A program made the translations under genes and the position numbers. Under the pieces are notes generated by a model, which had not been told where the DNA came from, searched no databases, and saw nothing but the letters and a program-made list of their open reading frames with translations. This document shows, piece by piece, positions 1 to 7,403 of a stretch of DNA of 64,000 nucleotides. The stretch's first letter is position 1, and every line of letters starts with the position of its first letter. The DNA is from Croceicoccus sediminis (lineage in GTDB: Bacteria > Pseudomonadota > Alphaproteobacteria > Sphingomonadales > Sphingomonadaceae), in the NCBI RefSeq assembly GCF_007570835.1, contig NZ_SUNC01000001.1, forward strand, positions 558,001-622,000. The letters run 5' to 3'.

Positions 1-662
1 CGCTCCCCCAGTACGCCGATCAGGCGGAACAGCGGACGGATGAGGTAACGCCCCGCGATGATCAGGCCGATGATCGCGGCAGCCGATATCAGCGCGAGCT
101 GCCAGCCGGGCGGGCCTGCTTCCTGTTCGGGATTACGGCTGAGCGCCGCGATGATCGTGATCAGCGGGATCAGCGACAGGTCCTGAAACAGCAGGATCGC
201 GAAAGACCTCTCGCCCACAGGAGTACGCAACCGGCCCGCGCTTTGCAGCATGGGCAGAACCTGCGCCGTCGACGACAGGCCCAGCGGCAGGCCCAGTGCG
301 AAGGATGCGGCAAGGCTGAAGCCGGTGAAGAAATAGATCACCGCGCTGACCGCGACCCCGCACAAGGCGACTTGGGCAAGGCCCAGCCCGAAAATCTCCT
401 TGCGCATGCGCCACAAACGGTTGGGCGCAAGTTCAAGCCCGACGATAAACAGGAGCAGCACGATGCCCAGTTCGGCAAAGTTCAGCTTCGCCTCGGCCCC
501 GCCGACAAGGCCCAAAGCCTGCGGCCCGACCAGCGCGCCCGCGACGAGATAGCCTAGCGTCGCGCCCAGCCCCAGCTTGCGGAACAGCAGCACGGAGGCA
601 AGCGCAAAACCGAGGAGTATCAACCCCTCTACCAGCATGGAGCCGGTGCCCCCTTCGTGCAT
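1..662 (-). CDS. KefB/YbaL-type monovalent cation:proton antiporter (CPA2), partial
   Basis: This is the N-terminal 220 residues of a polytopic inner-membrane protein; the gene continues beyond the left edge. Successive hydrophobic helices are visible, with the CPA2 signatures GATLGYLVAGALVGP near residue 32, LLLFIVGLELAP near residue 70 and a LPLGLSSTAQVLPML stretch, followed by ILLFQDLSLIPL. These match the Na+/H+ exchanger core of KefB/KefC/YbaL proteins, which exchange K+ or Na+ for protons. The regulatory TrkA-N domain, if present, lies outside the window. The ATG at 662 is the first in-frame start; a second Met eight codons in is possible. Family assignment is firm; the transported ion is not. 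Confidence 0.85.
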   Translation of the reverse strand, partial: MHEGGTGSMLVEGLILLGFALASVLLFRKLGLGATLGYLVAGALVGPQALGLVGGAEAKLNFAELGIVLLLFIVGLELAPNRLWRMRKEIFGLGLAQVALCGVAVSAVIYFFTGFSLAASFALGLPLGLSSTAQVLPMLQSAGRLRTPVGERSFAILLFQDLSLIPLITIIAALSRNPEQEAGPPGWQLALISAAAIIGLIIAGRYLIRPLFRLIGVLGE

Positions 663-784
663 GAAATGTCCCCTGTTGACCGGAAAGGCCCGGCCGTCTG
701 CGCCAAGTTAGGATCGGGCAGGCAGCAGGGCAACCGCGCGGGCGAAAGTCGTGATCGGATCGGAAAAAAGTGCGCGACGGGAAC

Positions 785-812
785 GGGTCACGGTGGTGGG
801 GGGATGTGACCC
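785..812 (-). terminator. Possible terminator hairpin after the M28 peptidase gene
   Basis: A perfect 7-bp inverted repeat, GGGTCAC (785-791) and GTGACCC (806-812), lies 50 bases past the stop of the M28 gene. Read on the minus strand a T-rich tract follows only about 15 bases later, so it is a weak candidate. Confidence 0.3.
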
Positions 813-861
813 GCCCCGCCGCGCTGGACGAAAGGTGCTGGAAGATCTTTTAGAGGAGGAG

Positions 862-2475
862 TCAGTCCTTCATGGGGCCGTCGAAAACGGTCCCAAAGAA
901 ATCATCCTTCTTCCAGACAGGCCTTTCGCCCATATCTGCAATGTTGCGTGCGATATCGAAATTGAGATCGGCAAACCGGGCCGCCTGATCGAACATGATC
1001 AGCTCCACTTCGTCGGACGGCGAGTGATAATGCTCCGCCAGAAAAGCGCCGAACGCGTCGAACCCGCCATTGCCCGGCCCGGTTGCGACATAGATCGAGG
1101 GGATACCCTCACGGACATAGGAATAGTGGTCCGAACGGGTAAAAAGGCCCTCTTCCGTGAACGGGTCCTTGGCAAATTCGATACCGGCTGCTTTCGCCGC
1201 CTTGGCAACTGCGCCGTACAGCGTCGACCTTTCGGCACCAAAGGCAACCACGTCGACATATTCGTAAGTCAGCATCGGCATGTCGAGATTGACGTTGGCA
1301 ACGACGCTGTCCTTGGGAACGATGGTGTTGCGGGCATGATAGGACGAGCCGATGAGGCCCATTTCCTCTGCCGTCAGCGCCACGAACATCACTGACCGAC
1401 GCGGAGGTGCCATCGCAAAACGGCGCGCGACATCGATCAGGATCGCACTACCGGTCGCGTTGTCCATCGCGCCGTTGTTGATCGTGTCGCCCTCTTCATC
1501 CGCATCGACGCCGATGTGGTCGAGGTGTGCGGTCAGGACGACGAATTCGTCTTTCAGTTCGGGATCGGTGCCGGGAACGACGCCGACAACGTTACGGCTG
1601 GTGACGTCTTCGAACTTCTGCTGGAAAGCGATTCTGGCCGTCATGCCCATATCGAACGCGGGCAGCCTTGCATCCGGTTCGTCGATCGCGGCAATCGCCT
1701 CGGCATAACTCATGGGCTGACCGTCGAGCAGCCTTGTCGCGGCAGCAGGGTTCAGCACGGCATAGGCGACCATCCCTTCGCGCGGATCGTAGGCCTTGCC
1801 ATCTTCGCCGACCCAGGTCGCACTGGTCGCATGGTCACGGCCCGTAAGCCGCCTGTCCCAGCTGTAACGCTCTTCCGATTTCTCGGTCAGCAGCGAGACG
1901 AGACCGATTGCCCCGCGCCTTGCCATTTCGCGCGAACGCTGGCCGTTGAAATAGGCGCGTTCTTCGCTGTTCAGGAATTCCGGCGCGCCGGTAATGGCGA
2001 CGGCGATCTTGCCCTTCAGGTCGATACCCGCAAAATCGTCACGGCCATTGCGCGGATCGACATAGCCCTGCCCGACGAAGACCAGAGGGGCCTCGATCAC
2101 ACCGCTTTCCTGCCCGACAAAACCGTCGACAAGGTAATCGGTACCCAGTTCCAGCTTGGGCGCATTGTCGCCCGACAGCGTCATCGTGTTGGCATCCATC
2201 GGGCCGGGACGCATGATCCGCAGGCCCACCGGCTGGAAATAAGTACCGTCGGCAGCGCCGGGTTGCACACCCACCGATGCGAAACGGTCCGCGACGTACT
2301 GCGAAGCCAGCTGATACCCACGCTCACCCGACTGGCGACCTTCGAGTTCGTCAGACGCAAGGTAACGCACGTCCGCCTCTATCGAGCGTTCGCTGGGCGC
2401 AGTCGCGACGTTCATGTCTGCTGCCGCGCATGAAGCAAGCGCAAGCGAGGCGGTCAGCAGGAGGGCAATCCGCAT
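862..2475 (-). CDS. M28 family zinc metallopeptidase, lipoprotein
   Basis: A 537-residue secreted aminopeptidase-type enzyme. It starts with a lipoprotein signal peptide (lipobox LASC, Cys16). A protease-associated-like segment spans roughly residues 120-290. The M28 di-zinc core follows: His317 in TAHLDHIG, Asp338 in GAMDNATG, Glu370/371 in TAEEMG, Asp398 in VNLDMP, and a late EHYHSPSDE segment supplying the last His. All ligands expected for a co-catalytic zinc peptidase are present, so it should cleave N-terminal residues from peptides in the periplasm or at the outer membrane. The start has an AAGG ribosome site a few bases upstream. Substrate preference cannot be read from sequence. Confidence 0.9.
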   Translation of the reverse strand: MRIALLLTASLALASCAAADMNVATAPSERSIEADVRYLASDELEGRQSGERGYQLASQYVADRFASVGVQPGAADGTYFQPVGLRIMRPGPMDANTMTLSGDNAPKLELGTDYLVDGFVGQESGVIEAPLVFVGQGYVDPRNGRDDFAGIDLKGKIAVAITGAPEFLNSEERAYFNGQRSREMARRGAIGLVSLLTEKSEERYSWDRRLTGRDHATSATWVGEDGKAYDPREGMVAYAVLNPAAATRLLDGQPMSYAEAIAAIDEPDARLPAFDMGMTARIAFQQKFEDVTSRNVVGVVPGTDPELKDEFVVLTAHLDHIGVDADEEGDTINNGAMDNATGSAILIDVARRFAMAPPRRSVMFVALTAEEMGLIGSSYHARNTIVPKDSVVANVNLDMPMLTYEYVDVVAFGAERSTLYGAVAKAAKAAGIEFAKDPFTEEGLFTRSDHYSYVREGIPSIYVATGPGNGGFDAFGAFLAEHYHSPSDEVELIMFDQAARFADLNFDIARNIADMGERPVWKKDDFFGTVFDGPMKD

Positions 2476-2501
2476 TGATTAAACCTTGGGAATGATTCGT
2501 G

Positions 2502-2519
2502 TGGTTACGCCTGTAACCA
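2502..2519. repeat. Short inverted repeat between M28 and hisF genes
   Basis: TGGTTAC (2502-2508) and GTAACCA (2513-2519) form a perfect 7-bp hairpin with a 4-nt loop. It sits upstream of the M28 peptidase gene and downstream of hisF, so it may be an operator or a second hairpin of the his terminator. Confidence 0.4.
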
Positions 2520-2552
2520 AGGAAACTGGCTTTGAAAACGTTCTCATTGCCG

Positions 2553-2577
2553 AAAAACGGCGATTAACCGTGTTTTT
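2553..2577 (-). terminator. Rho-independent terminator of the his operon
   Basis: Just past the hisF stop codon the minus strand reads an A-run, CACGG, a 7-nt loop, CCG and a run of five T. The hairpin with its T-tract is a good intrinsic terminator closing hisBHAF. Confidence 0.55.
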
Positions 2578-2588
2578 CAGCCAGCCCG

Positions 2589-3386
2589 TCAGCTGCGCGC
2601 AGGAAGCCCGGCGGCGCGCAGGGCGTCGTGCGCCTCTGCGATCGTGTGCTGTCCGAAGTGGAAGATACTTGCCGCCAGAACCGCGCTGGCATGACCATGC
2701 GTCACCCCTTCGACAAGGTGATCGAGGGTGCCGACACCGCCGCTGGCGATGACGGGTACCGTTACGGCATCCGCGATCGCGCGGGTCAGTTCCAGGTCGT
2801 AACCCTTCTTGGTGCCGTCGCCGTCCATTGAGGTGACGAGCAGTTCGCCCGCCCCCAGTTCGGCAAGGCGGCGCGCATGTTCGAGCGCGTCGATCCCGGT
2901 TGCCTTGCGGCCGCCGTGGGTGAAAATTTCCCACCGGCTTTCCCCGGAACCGTCCCCAGACTTATCCACACCTGGTCCACAGACTCGGCGCGCATCGACG
3001 CTGGCAACGATGCACTGACTGCCGAACCGCTCCGCGATTTCGGCGACCACTTCGGGGCGGGAAACGGCGGCCGAATTGACCGCAACCTTGTCCGCGCCTG
3101 CCAATAGCAGGGCACGGGCATCGTCAGCACTGCGCACGCCGCCGCCAACAGTCAGCGGCATGAAGCATACCTCTGCCGTGCGCCGAACGACGTCGATCAG
3201 CGTGCCGCGCCCTTCGTGGCTGGCCGAGATGTCTAGAAAGCACAGTTCGTCCGCACCGGCGGCGTCATAGGCCTGCGCCTGCTCCACCGGATCGCCCGCG
3301 TCCACCAGATCGACGAAGTTCACGCCCTTCACCACGCGGCCATCGGCAACGTCGAGGCAGGGAATGACGCGGACACGGACAGTCAT
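2589..3386 (-). CDS. hisF: Imidazole glycerol phosphate synthase, cyclase subunit HisF
   Basis: HisF forms the (beta/alpha)8 half of the HisF-HisH complex. It uses ammonia delivered by HisH to convert PRFAR into imidazole glycerol phosphate and AICAR. The catalytic Asp near residue 11 (VIPCLDV) and the second Asp in [12 protein letters not shown] are present, as are the phosphate-binding GGGVRS and ASGGVG loops. It is the last gene of hisB-hisH-hisA-hisF. At 265 residues it is about ten longer than usual: an extra Gly/Asp/Ser-rich segment ([16 protein letters not shown]) sits after the VASVDARR strand and before the FTHGGR segment. Reading frame is intact, so the insertion is probably a surface loop. 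Confidence 0.96.
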   Translation of the reverse strand: MTVRVRVIPCLDVADGRVVKGVNFVDLVDAGDPVEQAQAYDAAGADELCFLDISASHEGRGTLIDVVRRTAEVCFMPLTVGGGVRSADDARALLLAGADKVAVNSAAVSRPEVVAEIAERFGSQCIVASVDARRVCGPGVDKSGDGSGESRWEIFTHGGRKATGIDALEHARRLAELGAGELLVTSMDGDGTKKGYDLELTRAIADAVTVPVIASGGVGTLDHLVEGVTHGHASAVLAASIFHFGQHTIAEAHDALRAAGLPARS

Positions 3387-3457
3387 GAAACAAACGCTCC
3401 GTCAGGTTGCGGCGTGGGCAAGTGACTACACCCTGTGGCGCGCCACTTCCAAAAAAA

Positions 3458-4186
3458 TCAGTCGCGGTTCGCCATGGCCAGCGCGGTGGCAAGGTCGAGC
3501 CTGCCGTCATAGATCGCGCGGCCAGTGATGACGCCCTCTATCCCTTCGTTCGCGTGGAGCGACAGGATGTGAATATCGTCCAGCCCCTTCACCCCGCCAC
3601 TGGCGATGACGGGCAGATCGACCGAGCGGGCCAGTTCGACGGTCGCGTCGATATTGCAGCCTTTCAGCATGCCATCGCGCCCGATGTCGGTGAACAGGAG
3701 CGAGGCGACGCCCGCATCCTCGAACCGGCGGGCCATGTCGACGACCGGCACGTCCGACACGTCCGCCCAGCCCGCGGTGGCGACCATGCCGTCCTTGGCA
3801 TCGACTGCCACGACGATGCCGCCGGGGTATTCCTTGGCCATGTCCTTGACGAACTGCGGGTCCTTCAACGCCGCGGTGCCCATGACGATGCGTGCGACAC
3901 CGGCATCAAACCAGGCCTCAACCACTTCGGGCGTGCGGATACCGCCGCCAAGCTGGACATAACCTTCGAAAGCCTCGACGATCGCCTCTACCGCCTCGCG
4001 ATTGCGAGCCTCGCCCGCGAACGACCCGTCGAGGTCGACGACATGCAAATGCATCGCCCCCGCCTCTGCGAAAATCTTCGCCTGGGCGGCGGGGTTATCG
4101 CCGTAGACGGTGGCGCGGTCCATGTCGCCTTCAGCAAGGCGGACGACCTGGCCGCCCTTGAGGTCGATTGCGGGAAATACGATCAT
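3458..4186 (-). CDS. hisA: Phosphoribosylformimino-AICAR isomerase HisA
   Basis: A 242-residue (beta/alpha)8 isomerase that opens the ribose of ProFAR to give PRFAR, the substrate of HisF/HisH. The N-terminal FPAIDLKGGQVVRL segment carries the catalytic Asp; the second Asp lies in the FTDIGRDG region; GGGIR and ASGGV phosphate loops are present. Length is normal for the family. It sits between hisH and hisF on the same strand and is surely cotranscribed, 71 bases before hisF. Confidence 0.97.
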   Translation of the reverse strand: MIVFPAIDLKGGQVVRLAEGDMDRATVYGDNPAAQAKIFAEAGAMHLHVVDLDGSFAGEARNREAVEAIVEAFEGYVQLGGGIRTPEVVEAWFDAGVARIVMGTAALKDPQFVKDMAKEYPGGIVVAVDAKDGMVATAGWADVSDVPVVDMARRFEDAGVASLLFTDIGRDGMLKGCNIDATVELARSVDLPVIASGGVKGLDDIHILSLHANEGIEGVITGRAIYDGRLDLATALAMANRD

Positions 4187-4267
4187 GGCTGGGGCCTATA
4201 CACCGCTGCGCATCATGCAAAAGCCTGTTTTTGCGCTTCGGCCCAGCCGATCACGCATGAGCGGTCG

Positions 4268-4897
4268 TTACGGTTTCCACTCAAGGAACCGCTCCAGCAG
4301 TTCGATGCCGTAACGCTGGCTCTTTTCCGGGTGAAACTGAACGCCCAACATGTTGTCGCGCGCCACTGCCGCGGTGATCGAACCGCCATGGTCGGTGATC
4401 GCGGCTATGTCGCGTCCCTCGTCGGCAACGAAGTGATAGGAGTGCAGGAAATACGCCTCGCCCCGCTCGATCAGTTCGGCGCCGTCGTGATGCTTCATCG
4501 GCGCGACGTCGTTCCAGCCCATGTGCGGAATCTTGATCGCCGGGTCGGTCACTTCGATCGGCAGGACCTCTCCCGAGATCCAGCCCAGCCCCTTGTGAAC
4601 GCCATGTTCGACACCGCGCGTGGCAAGCAGTTGCATCCCGACACAGATGCCGAGGAACGGCGCACCTTGATCGAGGACGCGCTTTTCCATCGAAGAAACC
4701 ATGCCAGGTATTGACCGCAATGCCTTGATGCAGTTGGCAAAAGCTCCAACACCGGGAAGCACGACACGATCGGCGGCCAGCACGACATCGGGATCGCCGG
4801 AAACCTTTACGTGATCGGCCCCGGCAGCCTTCAGCGCATTGGCGACCGACTGCAGGTTGCCGGCTCCGTAATCGATGAGAGCGACGTGCGAAGGCAT
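4268..4897 (-). CDS. hisH: Imidazole glycerol phosphate synthase, glutaminase subunit HisH
   Basis: A class I glutamine amidotransferase that releases ammonia for HisF. The triad is visible: the nucleophile Cys in FLGICVGMQLL and the His-Glu pair in GVQFHPEKSQ. The oxyanion-strand signature LPGVGAF is present. At 209 residues it is of normal length. It starts two bases after the hisB stop codon on the same strand, consistent with translational coupling. Confidence 0.97.
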   Translation of the reverse strand: MPSHVALIDYGAGNLQSVANALKAAGADHVKVSGDPDVVLAADRVVLPGVGAFANCIKALRSIPGMVSSMEKRVLDQGAPFLGICVGMQLLATRGVEHGVHKGLGWISGEVLPIEVTDPAIKIPHMGWNDVAPMKHHDGAELIERGEAYFLHSYHFVADEGRDIAAITDHGGSITAAVARDNMLGVQFHPEKSQRYGIELLERFLEWKP

Positions 4898-4899
4898 GC

Positions 4900-5508
4900 T
4901 CAGGTCTCGATCGTGCCCTTGCCCAGCAGGCCCTTGGTAGAAGGGATCGCGTCACCCTTGCGCGGGTCCAGTTCGACCGCCATCCGCATCGACCGGGCAA
5001 AGCCCTTGTAGATCGATTCAATGATGTGATGGTTGTTCTGGCCGTAGAGCAATTCGATGTGCAGCGTGATGCCCGCGGCCTGCGCGACGGAGTGAAACCA
5101 GTGCTCGAAAAGCTCGGTATCCATCTCGCCAAGGCGCGGCTGCGAAAAGCCCGCTTTCCAGACCAGCCAGGGCCGCCCCGAAATATCCAGCGCCACGCGC
5201 GACAGGGTTTCGTCCATCGGCGAATAGGCCTGACCGTAGCGCGAAATCCCGCGCTTTTCGCCCAGCGCCTGCAACAGCGCCTCGCCCAGCGCGATCGCGC
5301 TGTCCTCTACCGTGTGGTGTTGGTCCACGTGCAGGTCGCCGTCGACCTTCAATGTCACGTCGATCAGGGAATGGCGGGAAAACTGTTCGACCATGTGGTC
5401 CAGAAAACCGATGCCGGTGGCGATGTCGTATTCGCCGGTGCCATCGAGGTTCACCGCCACTTCGATGGCGGTTTCCTTGGTCTTACGCGAGATCGATCCG
5501 GTACGCAT
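4900..5508 (-). CDS. hisB: Imidazoleglycerol-phosphate dehydratase HisB
   Basis: A 202-residue Mn-dependent dehydratase producing imidazole acetol phosphate. The metal-binding His clusters [12 protein letters not shown] and [17 protein letters not shown] are both present, with the second-half HFFHS-type motif read here as HWFHSVAQ. It is the monofunctional form without the HisB phosphatase domain of enterobacteria. It is the first gene of the his operon. A TTGCGT box and a TATAGC box precede the ATG with no ribosome site between, so the operon may begin with a leaderless mRNA. Confidence 0.97.
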   Translation of the reverse strand: MRTGSISRKTKETAIEVAVNLDGTGEYDIATGIGFLDHMVEQFSRHSLIDVTLKVDGDLHVDQHHTVEDSAIALGEALLQALGEKRGISRYGQAYSPMDETLSRVALDISGRPWLVWKAGFSQPRLGEMDTELFEHWFHSVAQAAGITLHIELLYGQNNHHIIESIYKGFARSMRMAVELDPRKGDAIPSTKGLLGKGTIET

Positions 5509-5515
5509 GGCAGCC

Positions 5516-5543
5516 GCTATAGGCCCGCGACCGCGTCACGCAA
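5516..5543 (-). promoter_or_regulatory. Putative hisB promoter (leaderless)
   Basis: On the minus strand TTGCGT (5538-5543) and TATAGC (5516-5521) are separated by 16 bases. The ATG lies 7 bases past the -10 box, so its A coincides with the expected transcription start. No Shine-Dalgarno sequence is present. Confidence 0.5.
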
Positions 5544-5697
5544 GATGCGATCGCACACGCACATGCACGAGCCATGGTGAAAATGACTATAAATCGATTT
5601 TTTGCTGATGCTTGAAGCGAATACCTCACAGTTTGCCACAGCTATGCACAATACGTAAAACACATCGGCAATAGCGGTTGATGACCGCTTTTCCGGC

Positions 5698-5703
5698 TTG
5701 ACC
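5698..5703 (+). promoter_or_regulatory. -35-like box TTGACC before sspB
   Basis: TTGACC lies exactly 35 nt upstream of the sspB ATG, within GGCTTGACCGCG. The same sequence occurs at the same distance before gmk. No clear -10 hexamer or ribosome site follows, so a leaderless transcript is suggested. Confidence 0.4.
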
Positions 5704-5732
5704 GCGCGGCTTGATGCGGCCAAGCCACCCCC

Positions 5733-6242
5733 ATGAGCGACGCACCGCCCGACAGCCTGATACCCTATGACGAAATCGTGCAGGAGGCCCTGCGCGCAGT
5801 CGTTGGCCGCGTGCTGCGCGAAGTGGAAGCATCGGGCAGCGAACTGCCCGGATCGCACCACTTCTACATCACGTTCAAGACCGGCGCTCCCGGCGTTTCG
5901 ATCCCGGCGGATCTGCGCGCGCGTTTCCCGGACGAGATGACGATCGTCCTGCAGAACAAGTTCTGGGACCTCTCGGTCGAGGACACGCTGTTCTCCGTGG
6001 GTCTCAGCTTCAACCAGATTCCGGCAAAGCTCGTGATACCCTTTGCCGCGATCACCGCTTTCGTCGATCCCGCGGTCGATTTCGGGCTTCAGTTCCAGGC
6101 TATCGAACTGGACGATGAACCCGAACCGCACGACGATGCCGAAAACGACATGGAACAGGGTGACGGCGAAGACGTTTCTTCGGTGACGCCCCCGGAAGAT
6201 GGCTCCAACGTCGTGACCGTCGATTTCGGGAAAAAGAAATAA
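5733..6242 (+). CDS. SspB-family ClpXP adaptor protein
   Basis: A 169-residue cytoplasmic protein of the alphaproteobacterial SspB (stringent starvation protein B homologue, DUF2793-independent) type. SspB proteins tether ssrA-tagged substrates to ClpX. The body around residues 10-115 has the expected beta-rich fold with HFYITFKTGAPGVSIP and MTIVLQNKFWDLSVED strands. A highly acidic linker follows, and the extreme C-terminus VVTVDFGKKK fits the short ClpX-binding tail. It is monocistronic or followed closely by a small gene. No Shine-Dalgarno sequence precedes the ATG. Confidence 0.88.
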   Translation: MSDAPPDSLIPYDEIVQEALRAVVGRVLREVEASGSELPGSHHFYITFKTGAPGVSIPADLRARFPDEMTIVLQNKFWDLSVEDTLFSVGLSFNQIPAKLVIPFAAITAFVDPAVDFGLQFQAIELDDEPEPHDDAENDMEQGDGEDVSSVTPPEDGSNVVTVDFGKKK

Positions 6243-6295
6243 GAGCCCGGCGCTTTCGATAACCGCGCGGGCCCATGATCGAAAAAGAGGTCTCA

Positions 6296-6652
6296 ATGCC
6301 CAAGCGCCGCAAACTCCCCGGTCTTAGCCCCAATCCGATGACGAACCTGATCGTCACCGACATCGCCCTGCGCGGTGTGGGCCGCATTACGCGGCGACTA
6401 ACCGAGAAGGCGCTGCTGCGCACGCGCTACAGCTCTGAAGACGCAGAGAAAGTCGTCGCCGGACGCTCGATGGCACAGACCCTGGTTTCGGTTGCCATTG
6501 CGCGCGTCGCCACGCGCTCGATCCCCGGCGCGCTGATCGTGGGCACCGGCATCCTCGGCAAGACGCTGTGGGATCGTTCGATGGGCAAGACCGGCGCGCG
6601 GATCGAAGGGCGCAAACAGATGCAGGAACGCATGGAACAGGCCGAAAAGTAA
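6296..6652 (+). CDS. Conserved sphingomonad protein of unknown function
   Basis: A 118-residue basic protein that I cannot assign to a characterised family. It has an Arg/Lys-rich N-terminus, a short hydrophobic stretch (SIPGALIVGTGILGKTLW) around residues 78-95 that may be a membrane-associated helix, and a charged C-terminal helix. The start at 6296 is preferred over an in-frame ATG at 6275 because AAAGAGG lies 5 bases upstream of it. It follows sspB by 53 bases on the same strand and may be cotranscribed with it. Confidence 0.7.
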   Translation: MPKRRKLPGLSPNPMTNLIVTDIALRGVGRITRRLTEKALLRTRYSSEDAEKVVAGRSMAQTLVSVAIARVATRSIPGALIVGTGILGKTLWDRSMGKTGARIEGRKQMQERMEQAEK

Positions 6653-6692
6653 GCGCTTCTCCCGCAATTTTCGACAAAAACGGTTACGGCGC

Positions 6693-6698
6693 TTGACC
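6693..6698 (+). promoter_or_regulatory. -35-like box TTGACC before gmk
   Basis: TTGACC within GCTTGACCGCG lies exactly 35 nt before the gmk ATG, matching the arrangement before sspB. There is no ribosome site before the ATG. Confidence 0.4.
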
Positions 6699-6727
6699 GC
6701 GACGCCCAGTCGCGGCCATCAGCGCGC

Positions 6728-7399
6728 ATGCCCGTTGACCAGACTTCCGACGAAAATACCGCGCTGAAACGCCGCGGGCTCATGTTCATCCTGTCCTCGC
6801 CCTCCGGCGCGGGAAAGACGACGATCGCGCGCAAGCTGCTGGCGTCAGATGACGAGATCAATCTCTCGGTGTCGGCGACGACGCGCCCGATGCGGCCCGG
6901 TGAGGTTGACGGCAAGGACTATCACTTCGTCCAGAAAGACGATTTCGACGCGATGGTCGATGATCACGCGTTCCTCGAATGGGCACATGTCTTCGGCCAC
7001 AGCTACGGCACGCCCAAGGCGCAGATCTGGAACGGCATGAAAGAGGGCCGCGATTTCCTTTTCGACATCGACTGGCAAGGCACGCAGCAGTTGAACCAGC
7101 GGGCGAGCGAGGACGTCGTGCCGGTCTTCATCCTGCCGCCCAGCATCGACGAGCTGCGCCGCCGCCTGATCGCGCGCGGCACCGACGATCCGAAGGTCAT
7201 CGAAGCCCGCATGGAGCGCGCACGCGCGGAAATCAGCCACTGGTCCGAATACCGCTACGTCGTGGTGAACGACGACGTGGAAAGCTGCTTCGCACAGGTC
7301 CGCGAAATCCTGCATGCAGAGCGCATGAGGCGAGAGCGTCAGACCGGTCTCGTCAGCTTCGTGCGCGAGTTGATGGCCGGCCCGCCCCCGGGGGCCTGA
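6728..7399 (+). CDS. gmk: Guanylate kinase
   Basis: A 223-residue GMP kinase that phosphorylates GMP to GDP with ATP. The P-loop SSPSGAGKTT is at about residues 25-34, followed by SVSATTRPMRPGEVDGKDYHF, the GMP-binding guanylate kinase signature, and FDIDWQGTQQL. An N-terminal extension of about 17 residues precedes the canonical start; an in-frame Met at residue 19 would also serve, but the TTGACC box fits the first ATG. It is convergent with the subtilase gene, stop codons 4 bases apart. Confidence 0.96.
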   Translation: MPVDQTSDENTALKRRGLMFILSSPSGAGKTTIARKLLASDDEINLSVSATTRPMRPGEVDGKDYHFVQKDDFDAMVDDHAFLEWAHVFGHSYGTPKAQIWNGMKEGRDFLFDIDWQGTQQLNQRASEDVVPVFILPPSIDELRRRLIARGTDDPKVIEARMERARAEISHWSEYRYVVVNDDVESCFAQVREILHAERMRRERQTGLVSFVRELMAGPPPGA

Positions 7400-7403
7400 C
7401 GCG

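Noticed and set aside
3407-4714. 435-residue plus-strand frame opposite hisA and hisH
   Set aside because: hisA and hisH have intact catalytic motifs on the other strand; the frame spans both genes and the gap.
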